In this document: positions 9,812 through 17,732 of the stretch, piece after piece
Layout of the letters: each line of letters begins with the position of its first letter
Position numbering within the stretch: position 1 is the stretch's first letter
Assembly: GCA_026646885.1 (NCBI GenBank)
Contig: JAPKHK010000001.1
Coordinates: 602,501 to 666,500, forward strand
Reading direction: 5' to 3'
Source of the DNA: Casimicrobiaceae bacterium
GTDB taxonomy: Bacteria > Pseudomonadota > Gammaproteobacteria > Burkholderiales > Casimicrobiaceae
Length of the DNA: 64,000 nucleotides
Translations under genes and position numbers: made by a program
Notes under the pieces: generated by a model
The model's database searches: none
Seen by the model: only the letters and a program-made list of their open reading frames with translations
What the model was told of the DNA's origin: nothing

Positions 9812-10207
9812 TTAGCCGAAAGCAGCTCGCCAGGGGGCAGCATCGCGGGTGAGCGCGACGGCGATGATATAGCCTACGGATAGAAACGCCACCGCCAGCC
9901 ACAGCCGTCGCTGCGCCAGCGTCGGGGCATAGCGCAGAGCCAGCGCCCCAGTGACGATGTAGAACAGGAGCGCCAATACCTTGGCAGTGAGCCAATCGTG
10001 AACGAAGGGATACTGTTTGCTGAGGTGCACCATGATCAGCGCAAAGATCAGCAGCAAGGTGTCATTGACATGCGGCAGCACCCTCGCCCACCGGGCATTG
10101 AGCTGCGGAGATGCGCTCAGCATCCAATAGGCGCGCAGCAAGAAAAGACTGATGCTCACCACCGCGGTGGCGATGTGCAATTGCTTGATCAAGAGATAGC
10201 TAGGCAT
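9812..10207 (-). CDS. SirB2 family membrane protein
   Basis: A 131-residue inner-membrane protein with four hydrophobic helices, matching the SirB2 family in length and in the N-terminal KQLHIATAVVSISLFLLR and central HVNDTLLLIFAL segments. The molecular function of the family is unknown; it was first named for a regulator of invasion genes, but many members sit beside respiratory or NO-stress genes, as here (NnrS is 36 bp upstream). It is probably the third gene of a hemerythrin - nnrS - sirB2 unit and may be co-transcribed with the repair pair downstream. Confidence 0.85.
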   Translation of the reverse strand: MPSYLLIKQLHIATAVVSISLFLLRAYWMLSASPQLNARWARVLPHVNDTLLLIFALIMVHLSKQYPFVHDWLTAKVLALLFYIVTGALALRYAPTLAQRRLWLAVAFLSVGYIIAVALTRDAAPWRAAFG

Positions 10208-10243
10208 GTCGAAGGCGGACCGGGTAGCCAGTGCGTGCTGCCA

Positions 10244-11461
10244 TCAACCCGCTTGACCGTCTTTGCGCGCAAGCACATACATGGGTGCAAACTTCGCCAC
10301 CCAGACTCCGAAGCAAACCAGCCAGAGCGCCGCGGCCAAGACGTAGGCGGGGCCGGCGGCGCCGGGCAACCATTCCCCGGCCAGGCGTGTGAGCACCACG
10401 GCCTGCAAGAACCAGAAGAGCGCCCACACCAGCCGGTCCGCGATCAGCGGCCGGCCGGAGTGCCCCAGGCTGACGCGGGACACCATCGCCAGCACCAGCG
10501 AGCTGGCAAAGCCGATGCCCAGCGCATGCACGGGCGCGAGGCCGAGCATGGCCTGGCCTTGGATCAGCACGCTCAGGCTATTGAGACCGGCCAAAGCCAT
10601 GCCGATGGCAAACCAAGCAAATCCCACATGCAGCATGGCCAGCAGCGGCACCGCGAAACTGCGCCGCAGTTGCCAGCGCCAAGTAACCACAGCGCCAAGC
10701 AGCGCGAGCGGCAAATCGACCGGCCAAGTCCAGGCGGCGCCAAAAACGAGCTCGAGTGCTCCGTGCGCGAGTTCTCCACCGACCAGCGCGAACAACAGCC
10801 AGCGCGGCCGCCAAGGTTCGTAATTGAGCAGCACCCCGGCGGAAAAAAACGGCACCATGCGATGGCAAACCGTGGTGAACACCGGCAGGACCAAGCCCCA
10901 CAATCCGAGGCTGAAGCTTGCCGCATAGAGCGCGGCGTCCTCTCGCCACAGTGCCGCGGCAAAGACCAGCATCGCCGCCAGACCGATGGCGAGGCTCGCG
11001 GCAATCGAACGGGCATGCCAGCGATCGATAGCCGAACTCTGGCCGATTGCTCGCAACCACCAGGTCAGGCCGCTCCCCAGACCGGTGAGCATCAGCGCCA
11101 AGCCCCCGCCGACCACGGCGCGATGGGTGACCAGGCCCGCGTAGAACACCAGTGCGCCCGCGCTGAGCGCGCCCCATGCCAAGAGGTAGCGGCGGCGGTC
11201 CGGCGGCGCCACATTGAGCCAGCGCGGCCCGGCGGTCATGACAAAGCCGAAGAAGAAGAAGGTGTAGAGCCCGAATACGATGAGGAAGGGGTGCGCGCGA
11301 TGGCCCGGCACTTTCCACTCGACAAGCGGCAGCCAGCCGTTGAAGCGCGCCGCCAAATCGAGCACCCACCACGCCACGCTTAGAAGCAATTGCACCGCGC
11401 CGCTGAGAAAAAACAGCCGGTGCGGCGCCGCGCTCAGCGTACGCCAAAGCCGCTCAGCCAT
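10244..11461 (-). CDS. nnrS: NnrS family heme/copper membrane protein
   Basis: NnrS proteins are multi-pass inner-membrane heme- and copper-containing proteins made under nitric oxide or denitrifying conditions; they protect against NO-derived iron complexes. The start chosen is ATG 11461 (MAERLWRTLSAAPHRLFF), which gives 405 residues, the family's usual size; the open frame extends upstream into the hemerythrin gene without family sequence. About twelve hydrophobic segments are visible, with His-rich positions such as the central HRMVPFF and PVHALGIGF. The start overlaps the hemerythrin gene by 8 bp, so the two are translationally coupled. Confidence 0.9.
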   Translation of the reverse strand: MAERLWRTLSAAPHRLFFLSGAVQLLLSVAWWVLDLAARFNGWLPLVEWKVPGHRAHPFLIVFGLYTFFFFGFVMTAGPRWLNVAPPDRRRYLLAWGALSAGALVFYAGLVTHRAVVGGGLALMLTGLGSGLTWWLRAIGQSSAIDRWHARSIAASLAIGLAAMLVFAAALWREDAALYAASFSLGLWGLVLPVFTTVCHRMVPFFSAGVLLNYEPWRPRWLLFALVGGELAHGALELVFGAAWTWPVDLPLALLGAVVTWRWQLRRSFAVPLLAMLHVGFAWFAIGMALAGLNSLSVLIQGQAMLGLAPVHALGIGFASSLVLAMVSRVSLGHSGRPLIADRLVWALFWFLQAVVLTRLAGEWLPGAAGPAYVLAAALWLVCFGVWVAKFAPMYVLARKDGQAG

Positions 11462-12008
11462 GTCGCACCCCTCTTCGCCGCGCCATGTTGCGGCCGATTC
11501 GCGCCAGGGTTTGCGGATCGAGGCGATCTTCGAGCACCGGAAAGACCTCACGTTCTTCAGCATCGGCGTGCTGTGGATAGATTCGCGCAAAGGCCTCGGC
11601 AATCGCTACTGGAAGGCTTGCCGCGGCACCGGAAGCGAGCGCGGCCAGCGCCGGGCGAACGGCACCATAAGCAGCAGCCAGTTCAGCGTGCTCGGCTTGG
11701 AGGCGCGCCAGGGCAGCCAGCAGGGCCGCGTCGGCCGAGGGGTCGAGCACCGCGCGCAAGGCCGGGAAGAGGTCTTCCTCCTCGTCTTGGTGGTGCAGTT
11801 GCGCAGCGACGTCGAAATAGCGCAGCACGGCGGCAGCGGCTTCGCGCACCGCCTGGTCCGCGCCGCCTTGCGCAAGCCGCGCGGCGATTCTGGGCACCAG
11901 CGCGGCGAAATGTCGCACCCGCTCGTGGCAGGCATAAAGCAGCGCGACGGGATGATCGAAGTCCGCCGGTGCCTCTTCGGCGCGCGGACGCAATTGCAGA
12001 ACAGCCAT
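11454..12008 (-). CDS. Hemerythrin-like domain protein
   Basis: A 184-residue four-helix-bundle protein of the hemerythrin HHE class, expected to bind a di-iron centre and to handle O2, NO or iron. Start at ATG 12008 (MAVLQLRPRAEE); the longer frame has no support. Iron-ligand candidates are visible in order: DHPVALLYACHERVRHF, HHQDEEEDLFPAL, HAELAAAYG and YPQHADAEEREVF. With NnrS encoded 8 bp into its end, a role in NO or redox stress repair is likely. The protein has no signal peptide, so it is cytoplasmic. Confidence 0.87.
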   Translation of the reverse strand: MAVLQLRPRAEEAPADFDHPVALLYACHERVRHFAALVPRIAARLAQGGADQAVREAAAAVLRYFDVAAQLHHQDEEEDLFPALRAVLDPSADAALLAALARLQAEHAELAAAYGAVRPALAALASGAAASLPVAIAEAFARIYPQHADAEEREVFPVLEDRLDPQTLARIGRNMARRRGVRHG

Positions 12009-12096
12009 GGCAATCCAAAACGAGCGACCAGCCGGCGAGACTAGCCCAAAGGCAGCGCAAATGGCAACTGCGCAAGTGCCAGGGTTTTGCGTTTGT

Positions 12097-12137
12097 TTGA
12101 TTTGCGCCAAATCGGCGCGGCGCGAAACACCTATATT
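12097..12137 (+). promoter_or_regulatory. FNR/Anr-type class II promoter for the universal stress protein gene
   Basis: TTGAT-TTGC-GCCAA (12097-12110) matches the FNR/Anr/Dnr consensus TTGAT-N4-ATCAA at 8 of 10 positions and lies inside an exact 6-bp dyad (GATTTG-CGC-CAAATC, 12099-12113). A good -10 hexamer TATATT follows at 12132-12137. The implied transcription start near 12144 places the box centre at about -41, the standard class II activator position. The same box might also act on the divergent hemerythrin-nnrS genes. Confidence 0.5.
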
Positions 12138-12265
12138 TTTATTTGGGCGCGGGCTAAGCTAGCGCTGCGGGCACGGGGAAGGGCGGCTCAACTCAACGGC
12201 AAGGGCTCGCGAAGCTGCGGAGCGCTGGAGCGAGCCACCACCAAACAATCTATTGGAGGGCAACC

Positions 12266-12709
12266 ATGTACAAGCACATCCTCATTCCCACCGATGGCAG
12301 CAAGCTCTCGGACAAGGCCGTCAAACACGCCATATCCCTCGCTGGCGCGCTGGACGCGAAACTTACAGCCTTCTACGTCGCGCCCACCTATCCCGTTCCC
12401 TATTACCCCGAGGGAGTGGTGGTGGAGACCATGTCCAACAAGGATTACGAAAAGGCGGTTCGCGAGCAGGCTGAGCGAATCCTCGGCCGGGCGGTGAAAC
12501 AGGCCGAGGCGCAGCAGTTATCCTGTGGCAGTGCTCACGTCATCGCCGATGCGCCTTGGGAAGCGATTCTGGCGGCCGCGCGCAAGTACCACTGTGACGC
12601 CATCGTCATGGCCTCGCACGGCCGGCGCGGCTTGGCGGGGTTGATTCTGGGCAGCGAAACGCAGAAAGTGTTGACCCATTCCAAGCTGCCCGTGGTAGTG
12701 GTCCGCTAG
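12266..12709 (+). CDS. Universal stress protein (UspA family)
   Basis: A 147-residue single-domain Usp. The N-terminal MYKHILIPTDGSKLS and the C-terminal GRRGLAGLILGSETQKVL loop are the ATP-binding signature of the nucleotide-binding Usp class, and the protein ends with the typical KLPVVVVR strand. An AGGGCAACC ribosome site precedes the ATG. Usp genes of this type are commonly induced by oxygen limitation, which agrees with the FNR-like promoter seen upstream. A GC-rich dyad (GGCGCC-AAGG-GGCGCC, 12753-12768) lies downstream but lacks a T-run. Confidence 0.92.
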   Translation: MYKHILIPTDGSKLSDKAVKHAISLAGALDAKLTAFYVAPTYPVPYYPEGVVVETMSNKDYEKAVREQAERILGRAVKQAEAQQLSCGSAHVIADAPWEAILAAARKYHCDAIVMASHGRRGLAGLILGSETQKVLTHSKLPVVVVR

Positions 12710-12788
12710 GGCGTCGCTCACTGGCTCGCGACTGCCCGCCCCCCCCGGCGAGGGCGCCAAGGGGCGCCGCGGAGGTCGTCGCGGCCCT

Positions 12789-12802
12789 TTGATCCACCTC
12801 AA
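12789..12802 (+). promoter_or_regulatory. FNR/Anr-type box upstream of hemN
   Basis: TTGAT-CCAC-CTCAA matches TTGAT-N4-ATCAA at 9 of 10 positions. It lies 96 bp before the hemN ATG. Oxygen-independent coproporphyrinogen oxidase genes are well-known FNR/Anr targets, so the site is biologically expected. A possible -10 (TACTCT) lies near 12848, which would put the box at a class I distance. Confidence 0.5.
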
Positions 12803-12897
12803 TGCCTGGCGCAACGGGCTCTGGCATCGTTCAAACTGGTCGTGTGTTACTCTAACTTCTCACTTTCGCTTTGCGCCCCCCAGCGGGTCGCTGTCCC

Positions 12898-14304
12898 ATG
12901 AACAAGGTAGTCTCGATTCGCGATTCGCGCTTGCACGTTGACCCGGCGCTGATCCGCAAATACGACCGCTCCGGGCCGCGCTATACCTCGTATCCCACCG
13001 CGGACCGCTTCGTCGAGGCGTTCAATGCCGAGACCTACGTCAGCTGGCTGAAAAAACGCAATGTCGGCGGAGTGAACCTGCCGCTGTCGATTTACGTTCA
13101 CCTACCCTTCTGCAACACCATCTGCTATTACTGCGCCTGCAACAAGATCATCACCAAGGATCACGGGCGCTCGGCCAAGTACATTCGCTATCTCGGCCGG
13201 GAGGTGGCCCTGCAGAGCGCGCTGATCGAAGGGGATCACGAGATTCGGCAGCTGCACTGGGGCGGAGGAACGCCCACTTTTCTGTCGCACCAGGAGATGC
13301 GCGACCTGATGGGCATGCTCCGGGACCATTTCGTCTTCAACCCGCACGGTGAATATTCCATCGAAGTCGATCCGCGCAAGGTGGACGCCGAAACGGTTGG
13401 CCTGCTGGGAGAGCTTGGATTCAACCGCATCAGCGTGGGCGTCCAGGATTTCGACGAAGTCGTGCAGAAGGCGGTGAACCGCGTGCAGAGCGAAGAAGAA
13501 ACACTCACGGTGATGCGCGCGGCTCGCAACGCCGGCTTTGGCTCGGTCAACGTCGATCTCATCTACGGCCTGCCGCGCCAGGGCGTTAGCGGTTTCGATC
13601 GCACTCTCGACCGCGTGATCGCCGCCAACCCCGACCGTATCGCCCTATACAGCTACGCCCACCTGCCCGGGCTGTTCAAGCCGCAACGGCGTATCGCCGA
13701 AGCCGACATGCCCAGCGCCGACACCAAGCTCGAAATCCTGATGCTGGCCATCGACCGGCTCACCGCGGCAGGCTATGTCTATATCGGCATGGATCACTTC
13801 GCCAAGCCCGACGATGAGCTGGCTGTCGCACAGCGCCAGGGACGCCTGCACCGCAACTTCCAGGGCTACTCTACCCACGCCGAGTGCGATCTGCTTGCGT
13901 TTGGCATCACTGCCATCGGCAAGATCGGACCCACCTATAGCCAGAACGTGCGCACTCTGGATGAGTATTACGACCGGCTCGACACGCGCACGCTGCCGAT
14001 CATGCGCGGGATCGAACTATCGGCCGACGACCTCGTCCGGCGGGTCGTCATTCAATCGCTGATGTGCCATTTCGAAGTGGCCTATGAGCCCATCGAAGTG
14101 GCGCACCTCATCAATTTCCAAGACTATTTCGCGGCGGAGCTCGCGGAACTTGCTTCCCTGCAAGAAGACGGGCTGGTGCGGATCGACGAGGAAGCTATCA
14201 CCGTCACGCCCCGTGGCCGGCTCTTGGTGCGCAATGTGGCCATGGTGTTCGACCGCTATTTGCGGGCGCAGCAGCAGCGCGCGAGGTATTCGAAAGTGAT
14301 TTGA
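12898..14304 (+). CDS. hemN: Oxygen-independent coproporphyrinogen III oxidase
   Basis: Radical-SAM enzyme that decarboxylates coproporphyrinogen III to protoporphyrinogen IX without O2 in heme synthesis; cytoplasmic. The 468 residues from ATG 12898 (MNKVVSIRDS) match genuine HemN length. The cluster-binding C-x3-C-x2-C-x-C is seen at Cys72, 76, 79 and 81 (FCNTICYYCAC), followed by the GGGTPTFL SAM-binding segment, and the C-terminal HemN domain is present. The upstream start at 12871 is less likely because the extra residues are not family-like. The FNR-type box upstream fits anaerobic induction, alongside the nearby usp and NO-stress genes. Confidence 0.95.
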   Translation: MNKVVSIRDSRLHVDPALIRKYDRSGPRYTSYPTADRFVEAFNAETYVSWLKKRNVGGVNLPLSIYVHLPFCNTICYYCACNKIITKDHGRSAKYIRYLGREVALQSALIEGDHEIRQLHWGGGTPTFLSHQEMRDLMGMLRDHFVFNPHGEYSIEVDPRKVDAETVGLLGELGFNRISVGVQDFDEVVQKAVNRVQSEEETLTVMRAARNAGFGSVNVDLIYGLPRQGVSGFDRTLDRVIAANPDRIALYSYAHLPGLFKPQRRIAEADMPSADTKLEILMLAIDRLTAAGYVYIGMDHFAKPDDELAVAQRQGRLHRNFQGYSTHAECDLLAFGITAIGKIGPTYSQNVRTLDEYYDRLDTRTLPIMRGIELSADDLVRRVVIQSLMCHFEVAYEPIEVAHLINFQDYFAAELAELASLQEDGLVRIDEEAITVTPRGRLLVRNVAMVFDRYLRAQQQRARYSKVI

Positions 14305-14381
14305 TTGCCGCGGTCTGCCGGCAAAGCGGTCAGTGCCGGCGCGAGCACGCGGATGACGGCATCGAAGACCCGAGTCTGGCG

Positions 14382-14392
14382 CCCCCCCCCCC
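14382..14392. repeat. Run of 11 cytosines between hemN and the DksA-like gene
   Basis: An uninterrupted C11 tract lies in the 123-bp convergent gap between hemN and the DksA/TraR-like gene, 36 bp downstream of the latter's stop. It is outside both reading frames, so length slippage would not change either protein. Confidence 0.6.
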
Positions 14393-14427
14393 GCCGACCC
14401 TACCGCCAAGCTACTCGAATCGTCCGC

Positions 14428-14811
14428 TCAATGGCTGCGCCGGCCGTGTTGCTCGTGCCGGCTCTGACAAGACACGCAGCGAGTGGCCGTTGGATAGGCG
14501 CGCAGGCGAGAGTAGCCGATGTGCGCGCCGCAGTCGATGCAGGTGCCAAAGCTGCCATCGACCAAACGCTGCCGGGCATAGTTGATTTGGTTGAGTTCTC
14601 GCCGCAGGTGTTCTTCGATGGCCGAATCGACGTCCGACTGCGCGAGTGCGACGGACTCTTCCCCGCGATCCATATCCTCGTCGAATTGATGCGCCGACTG
14701 CGCTTCCGCGGCGCGCCCCCGCTGCACCGCAAATTCCTTACGCACCTCCGCCTCTTGCTCGTCGAGCAATTCGCGCAAGTGGTGCAACTGGTCCGCAGTG
14801 AGTTGAGCCAT
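14428..14811 (-). CDS. DksA/TraR family C4 zinc-finger protein
   Basis: A 127-residue protein with the layout of short DksA-like transcription factors that bind the secondary channel of RNA polymerase. An N-terminal helical region (residues 1-85) is followed by CIDCGAHIGYSRLRAYP and CVSC, the four-cysteine zinc finger. The start is ATG 14811 (MAQLTADQLHHL); the longer frame upstream overlaps the divergent gene's promoter. Acidic DED/E residues in the coiled-coil tip region (DEDMDRGEES) may be functional equivalents of the DksA tip. It is smaller than canonical DksA (about 150), so it is better called DksA/TraR-like than DksA. Confidence 0.87.
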   Translation of the reverse strand: MAQLTADQLHHLRELLDEQEAEVRKEFAVQRGRAAEAQSAHQFDEDMDRGEESVALAQSDVDSAIEEHLRRELNQINYARQRLVDGSFGTCIDCGAHIGYSRLRAYPTATRCVSCQSRHEQHGRRSH

Positions 14812-14896
14812 GACGCCCTCCCCGATCGACTTGGGTACAGTGTAGCGCGACCAAGAAATCCCTGCTACGGGAAAATTCTGGGGGCGCTCATGATCG

Positions 14897-14926
14897 TTGC
14901 CTAGACCGACCGCCGCCCAGTATATT
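14897..14926 (+). promoter_or_regulatory. Sigma-70-like promoter for the response regulator gene
   Basis: TTGCCT (14897-14902) and TATATT (14921-14926) are separated by 18 bp. Transcription would start near 14933, just before an AGGAG ribosome site at 14941-14945. Confidence 0.45.
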
Positions 14927-14950
14927 GCGCCTTTCCCCGCAGGAGAAACA

Positions 14951-15355
14951 GTGGCAATGAGCGAGTTCGCCCGATGCGCCCTGATCGTCGATGACAATCT
15001 GGTCAACTTGGAGGTGGCCGCCGCGTTCTTGCGGCGCGAAGGCTGGACGGTCACCGCGTTGGGAAGCGGTGCGCAGGCTCTGGATTGGCTCGCCACGCAC
15101 CCGGTGGACGTGGTTTTGCTCGACCTGAGCATGCCCGGCCTGTCCGGCGAGGAAGTCTGCCGCCGTCTGCGGTCCCAGGCCGCCACACGACAGCTCTATG
15201 TCATCGCCTACACGGCGCACGCGCTGGAGCATGAACGCGCGCGCATCCGGGCTGGCGGATTCGACGACATCCTGGTGAAACCGATCTCCCGCGACAGTTT
15301 GCTGCAAGCGGTCGCGCCTGCTGCGGCTCGCCGCGCCGCAAACGCAAGCGAATAG
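14951..15355 (+). CDS. Single-domain response regulator (CheY-like receiver)
   Basis: A stand-alone receiver domain of about 134 residues. The acidic pair is in ALIVDDN, the phospho-acceptor Asp in VVLLDLSMPG, the switch Thr in IAYTAH, and the conserved Lys in LVKPIS. There is no output domain, so it must act through a partner (a histidine kinase, phosphorelay or protein target) encoded elsewhere. The GTG at 14951 sits 5 nt after AGGAG and is preferred; ATG 14957 (MSEFARC) is in frame and also possible. The next genes encode MoxR and a VWA protein, but no histidine kinase lies in the window. Confidence 0.88.
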   Translation: MAMSEFARCALIVDDNLVNLEVAAAFLRREGWTVTALGSGAQALDWLATHPVDVVLLDLSMPGLSGEEVCRRLRSQAATRQLYVIAYTAHALEHERARIRAGGFDDILVKPISRDSLLQAVAPAAARRAANASE

Positions 15356-15462
15356 CGGCTTGCCCCCTGGCGCCCCCTGTCGCCCGACAAGAGTAAAATA
15401 GCCGCTCCGGCGAATTCCGCCCCCCGCATCGAACCGCGCATCTGCCTTCTGCAAGGAATCAC

Positions 15463-16317
15463 ATGGCCGACTCTACCCGCTTTCAGGGCACCGATACCTA
15501 TGTCGCGACTCGCGATCTGACGCTTGCGGTCAACGCCGCGGCAACGCTGCAACGCCCCTTGCTGATCAAAGGCGAGCCGGGCACCGGCAAGACCATGCTG
15601 GCCGAGGAAGTGGCCCGCGCACTGGGCATGCCGCTCTTGCAGTGGCACATCAAATCGACCACCAAGGCCCAGCAGGGTCTGTACGAATACGACGCGGTCT
15701 CGCGCCTACGAGACTCCCAGCTCGGCGACCCGCGGGTTGAGAACATCGCCCACTACATCGTCAAGGGTGTGCTATGGCAAGCCTTCGAGTCGCCCGTGCC
15801 CTGCGTTCTGCTGATCGACGAAATCGACAAGGCAGACATCGAGTTTCCCAACGATCTCTTGCGTGAACTCGACCGCATGGAGTTCTATGTCTACGAAACC
15901 CGGGAACTCATACGCGCCAAACACCGACCGCTGGTGTTCATCACCAGCAACAACGAAAAAGAACTGCCCGACGCGTTCCTGCGCCGCTGCTTTTTCCACT
16001 ACATCAAGTTCCCCGACCGCGAGACCATGGAGCGCATTGTCGATGTGCATTACCCCGGCCTCAAAAAGGCATTGCTGAAAGAGGCACTGGAAGTGTTTTT
16101 TGCCCTGCGGGACGTCCCCGGCCTCAAGAAGAAGCCCTCGACTTCGGAACTGCTCGATTGGCTCAAGCTTCTGCTCGCCGAAGACATTCCACCCGAAGCG
16201 CTGCGCGCCAAGGATCAGAAACAGGCCATTCCGCCCTTGCATGGCGCGCTGCTGAAGAACGAGCAGGACGTGCATTTGTTCGAGCGGCTGGTATTCCTGT
16301 CTCGCCAGAACCGCTGA
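15463..16317 (+). CDS. MoxR-type AAA+ ATPase
   Basis: A 284-residue AAA+ ATPase of the MoxR group, chaperone-like ATPases that assemble or activate metalloenzymes and surface complexes together with a VWA partner. Walker A is GEPGTGKT (residues 37-44), Walker B LLIDEIDKAD (about 113-122), and sensor 1 is the FITSNNEKELPDAFLRR segment with its arginine finger. An AAGGAATCAC ribosome site precedes the ATG. It is followed after 6 bp by the CoxE-like VWA gene, the usual pairing. The client is not known. Confidence 0.92.
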   Translation: MADSTRFQGTDTYVATRDLTLAVNAAATLQRPLLIKGEPGTGKTMLAEEVARALGMPLLQWHIKSTTKAQQGLYEYDAVSRLRDSQLGDPRVENIAHYIVKGVLWQAFESPVPCVLLIDEIDKADIEFPNDLLRELDRMEFYVYETRELIRAKHRPLVFITSNNEKELPDAFLRRCFFHYIKFPDRETMERIVDVHYPGLKKALLKEALEVFFALRDVPGLKKKPSTSELLDWLKLLLAEDIPPEALRAKDQKQAIPPLHGALLKNEQDVHLFERLVFLSRQNR

Positions 16318-16323
16318 GCGCCC

Positions 16324-17508
16324 GTGCTAGTCGATTTCTTCCTGCGCTTGAAGCGCGGCGGCGTGCCGGTGTCGGTGCGCGAGTTCCTCAGCCTCCTCGA
16401 AGTACTCAAATCGGGGGTTGCCGGCACCAGCGTCGATGACTTCTATTTCCTCGGCCGGGCATCGCTAGTCAAGGACGAAAAACACTTCGACCGCTATGAC
16501 CGAATTTTCGGCGAGTACCTCCGCGGTCTCGAAGCTTCACTCGGCCCCGATGCGCAAATTCCGCTGGAATGGTTACTGAAGAAGAGCGAGCTGGAGCTCA
16601 CCCCCGAAGAAAAGGCCATGATCGAAGCCCTCGGTGGGCTCGACAAGCTGATGGAGGCGTTCAAGAAGCGCCTCGAAGAACAGAAGGAGCGGCACCAAGG
16701 CGGCAGCAAATGGATAGGCACCGGTGGCACCTCGCCCTTTGGCGCTTACGGCTACAACCCGGAAGGCATACGCATCGGTCAGGAAGACGGGCGCCAGGGC
16801 CGCGCCGTGAAAGTGTGGGACAAGCGCGAGTTCCGCAACTACGACGACCAGGTGGAACTAGGCACGCGCAATATCAAAATCGCCTTGCGCCGTTTGCGGC
16901 GCTTCGCGCGCGAGGGAGCGGCCACCGAACTGGATTTGCCCCACACTATCGACGCCACCGCCAGAAACGCGGGCTACCTCGACCTCAAGCTCGTTCCCGA
17001 AAGACACAACGCGATCAAAGTGCTGCTCTTGCTGGATGTGGGCGGCTCGATGTATCCGCACGTGCAGCTCATCGAGGAGCTTTTTAGCGCAGCGCGCGCC
17101 GAGTTCAAGCATCTCGAGCATTTCTATTTCCACAACTGCGTGTACGAAAGTCTGTGGAAAGACAACTACCGGCGCTACGGCGACCGCATTTCGACATGGC
17201 AAGTGATGCACACCTACCCGCACGACTATAAGCTCATTTTCGTCGGCGACGCCGCCATGGCGCCTTACGAAATCAGCGAAGTCGGCGGCAGCATCGAGCA
17301 CCACAACGAGGAAGCCGGGCGCACCTGGATGGAGCGCCTCACCACCACCTACCCACACGCGGTGTGGATCAATCCCGAAGAAGAACAATCTTGGCCCTAT
17401 CGCCAGTCCATCCACATGATGGAACAACTGATGGACGGGCGCATGTTTCCGCTCACTCTGGATGGTTTGGAGGGGGCGATGAAGGCGCTGGTGAAGCGGG
17501 GCAGTTGA
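16324..17508 (+). CDS. CoxE-like von Willebrand factor A domain protein
   Basis: A 394-residue VWA protein, the standard partner of MoxR ATPases. The N-terminus (MLVDFFLRLKRGGVPVSVREF) matches CoxE-like family starts; the start codon is GTG. The VWA MIDAS motif normally reads D-x-S-x-S, and here it reads D238-V-G-G-S242, so the first Ser of the metal site is Gly. The C-terminal half carries AWINPEEEQSWPY, conserved in the family. With MoxR it probably forms a metal-dependent maturation or remodelling complex in the cytoplasm; the target protein is unknown. The beta-helix gene array starts 224 bp downstream, without evidence of a functional link. Confidence 0.88.
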   Translation: MLVDFFLRLKRGGVPVSVREFLSLLEVLKSGVAGTSVDDFYFLGRASLVKDEKHFDRYDRIFGEYLRGLEASLGPDAQIPLEWLLKKSELELTPEEKAMIEALGGLDKLMEAFKKRLEEQKERHQGGSKWIGTGGTSPFGAYGYNPEGIRIGQEDGRQGRAVKVWDKREFRNYDDQVELGTRNIKIALRRLRRFAREGAATELDLPHTIDATARNAGYLDLKLVPERHNAIKVLLLLDVGGSMYPHVQLIEELFSAARAEFKHLEHFYFHNCVYESLWKDNYRRYGDRISTWQVMHTYPHDYKLIFVGDAAMAPYEISEVGGSIEHHNEEAGRTWMERLTTTYPHAVWINPEEEQSWPYRQSIHMMEQLMDGRMFPLTLDGLEGAMKALVKRGS

Positions 17509-17621
17509 GGCCAGCGGCGCCGTGACCTCGGTTACGCCAGACCCTGAATGCCGACCCGACGAGAAGCTATGCCGGTTGGTGCCGAGTGAAATATGCGCAT
17601 GACCATCCGAGTCCCAGTTTT

Positions 17622-17650
17622 TTGTTGCGCCACTGTCTGAGTGGTAGCAT
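17622..17650 (+). promoter_or_regulatory. Candidate promoter of the beta-helix gene array
   Basis: TTGTTG (17622-17627) and TAGCAT (17645-17650) with a 17-bp spacer lie in the 224-bp gap between the VWA gene and the first beta-helix gene. Transcription would begin near 17657, at the edge of a 9-bp inverted repeat. Confidence 0.4.
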
Positions 17651-17657
17651 AGGCGCA

Positions 17658-17695
17658 CCGCTGCGGTTCAATCAACCCAATAATCGCCGCAGCGG
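17658..17695 (+). promoter_or_regulatory. 9-bp perfect inverted repeat in the 5' leader of the array
   Basis: CCGCTGCGG (17658-17666) pairs exactly with CCGCAGCGG (17687-17695) across a 20-base loop. It lies 37 bp before the first ATG, between the candidate promoter and the GAGGAG ribosome site, and no T-run follows. A regulatory mRNA stem-loop or a protein-binding dyad are both possible. Confidence 0.45.
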
Positions 17696-17732
17696 CACAA
17701 GAGACGCACCTTCAAATAGAGAGGAGTACACC

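Noticed and set aside
9998-11383. Plus-strand open frame of 461 codons
   Set aside because: It is antisense to nnrS and SirB2; the translation is rich in His, Gln and Arg and has no domain.
12753-12768. Intrinsic terminator after the universal stress protein gene
   Set aside because: The GGCGCC-AAGG-GGCGCC dyad has no following T-tract and is typical of random dyads in GC-rich DNA.
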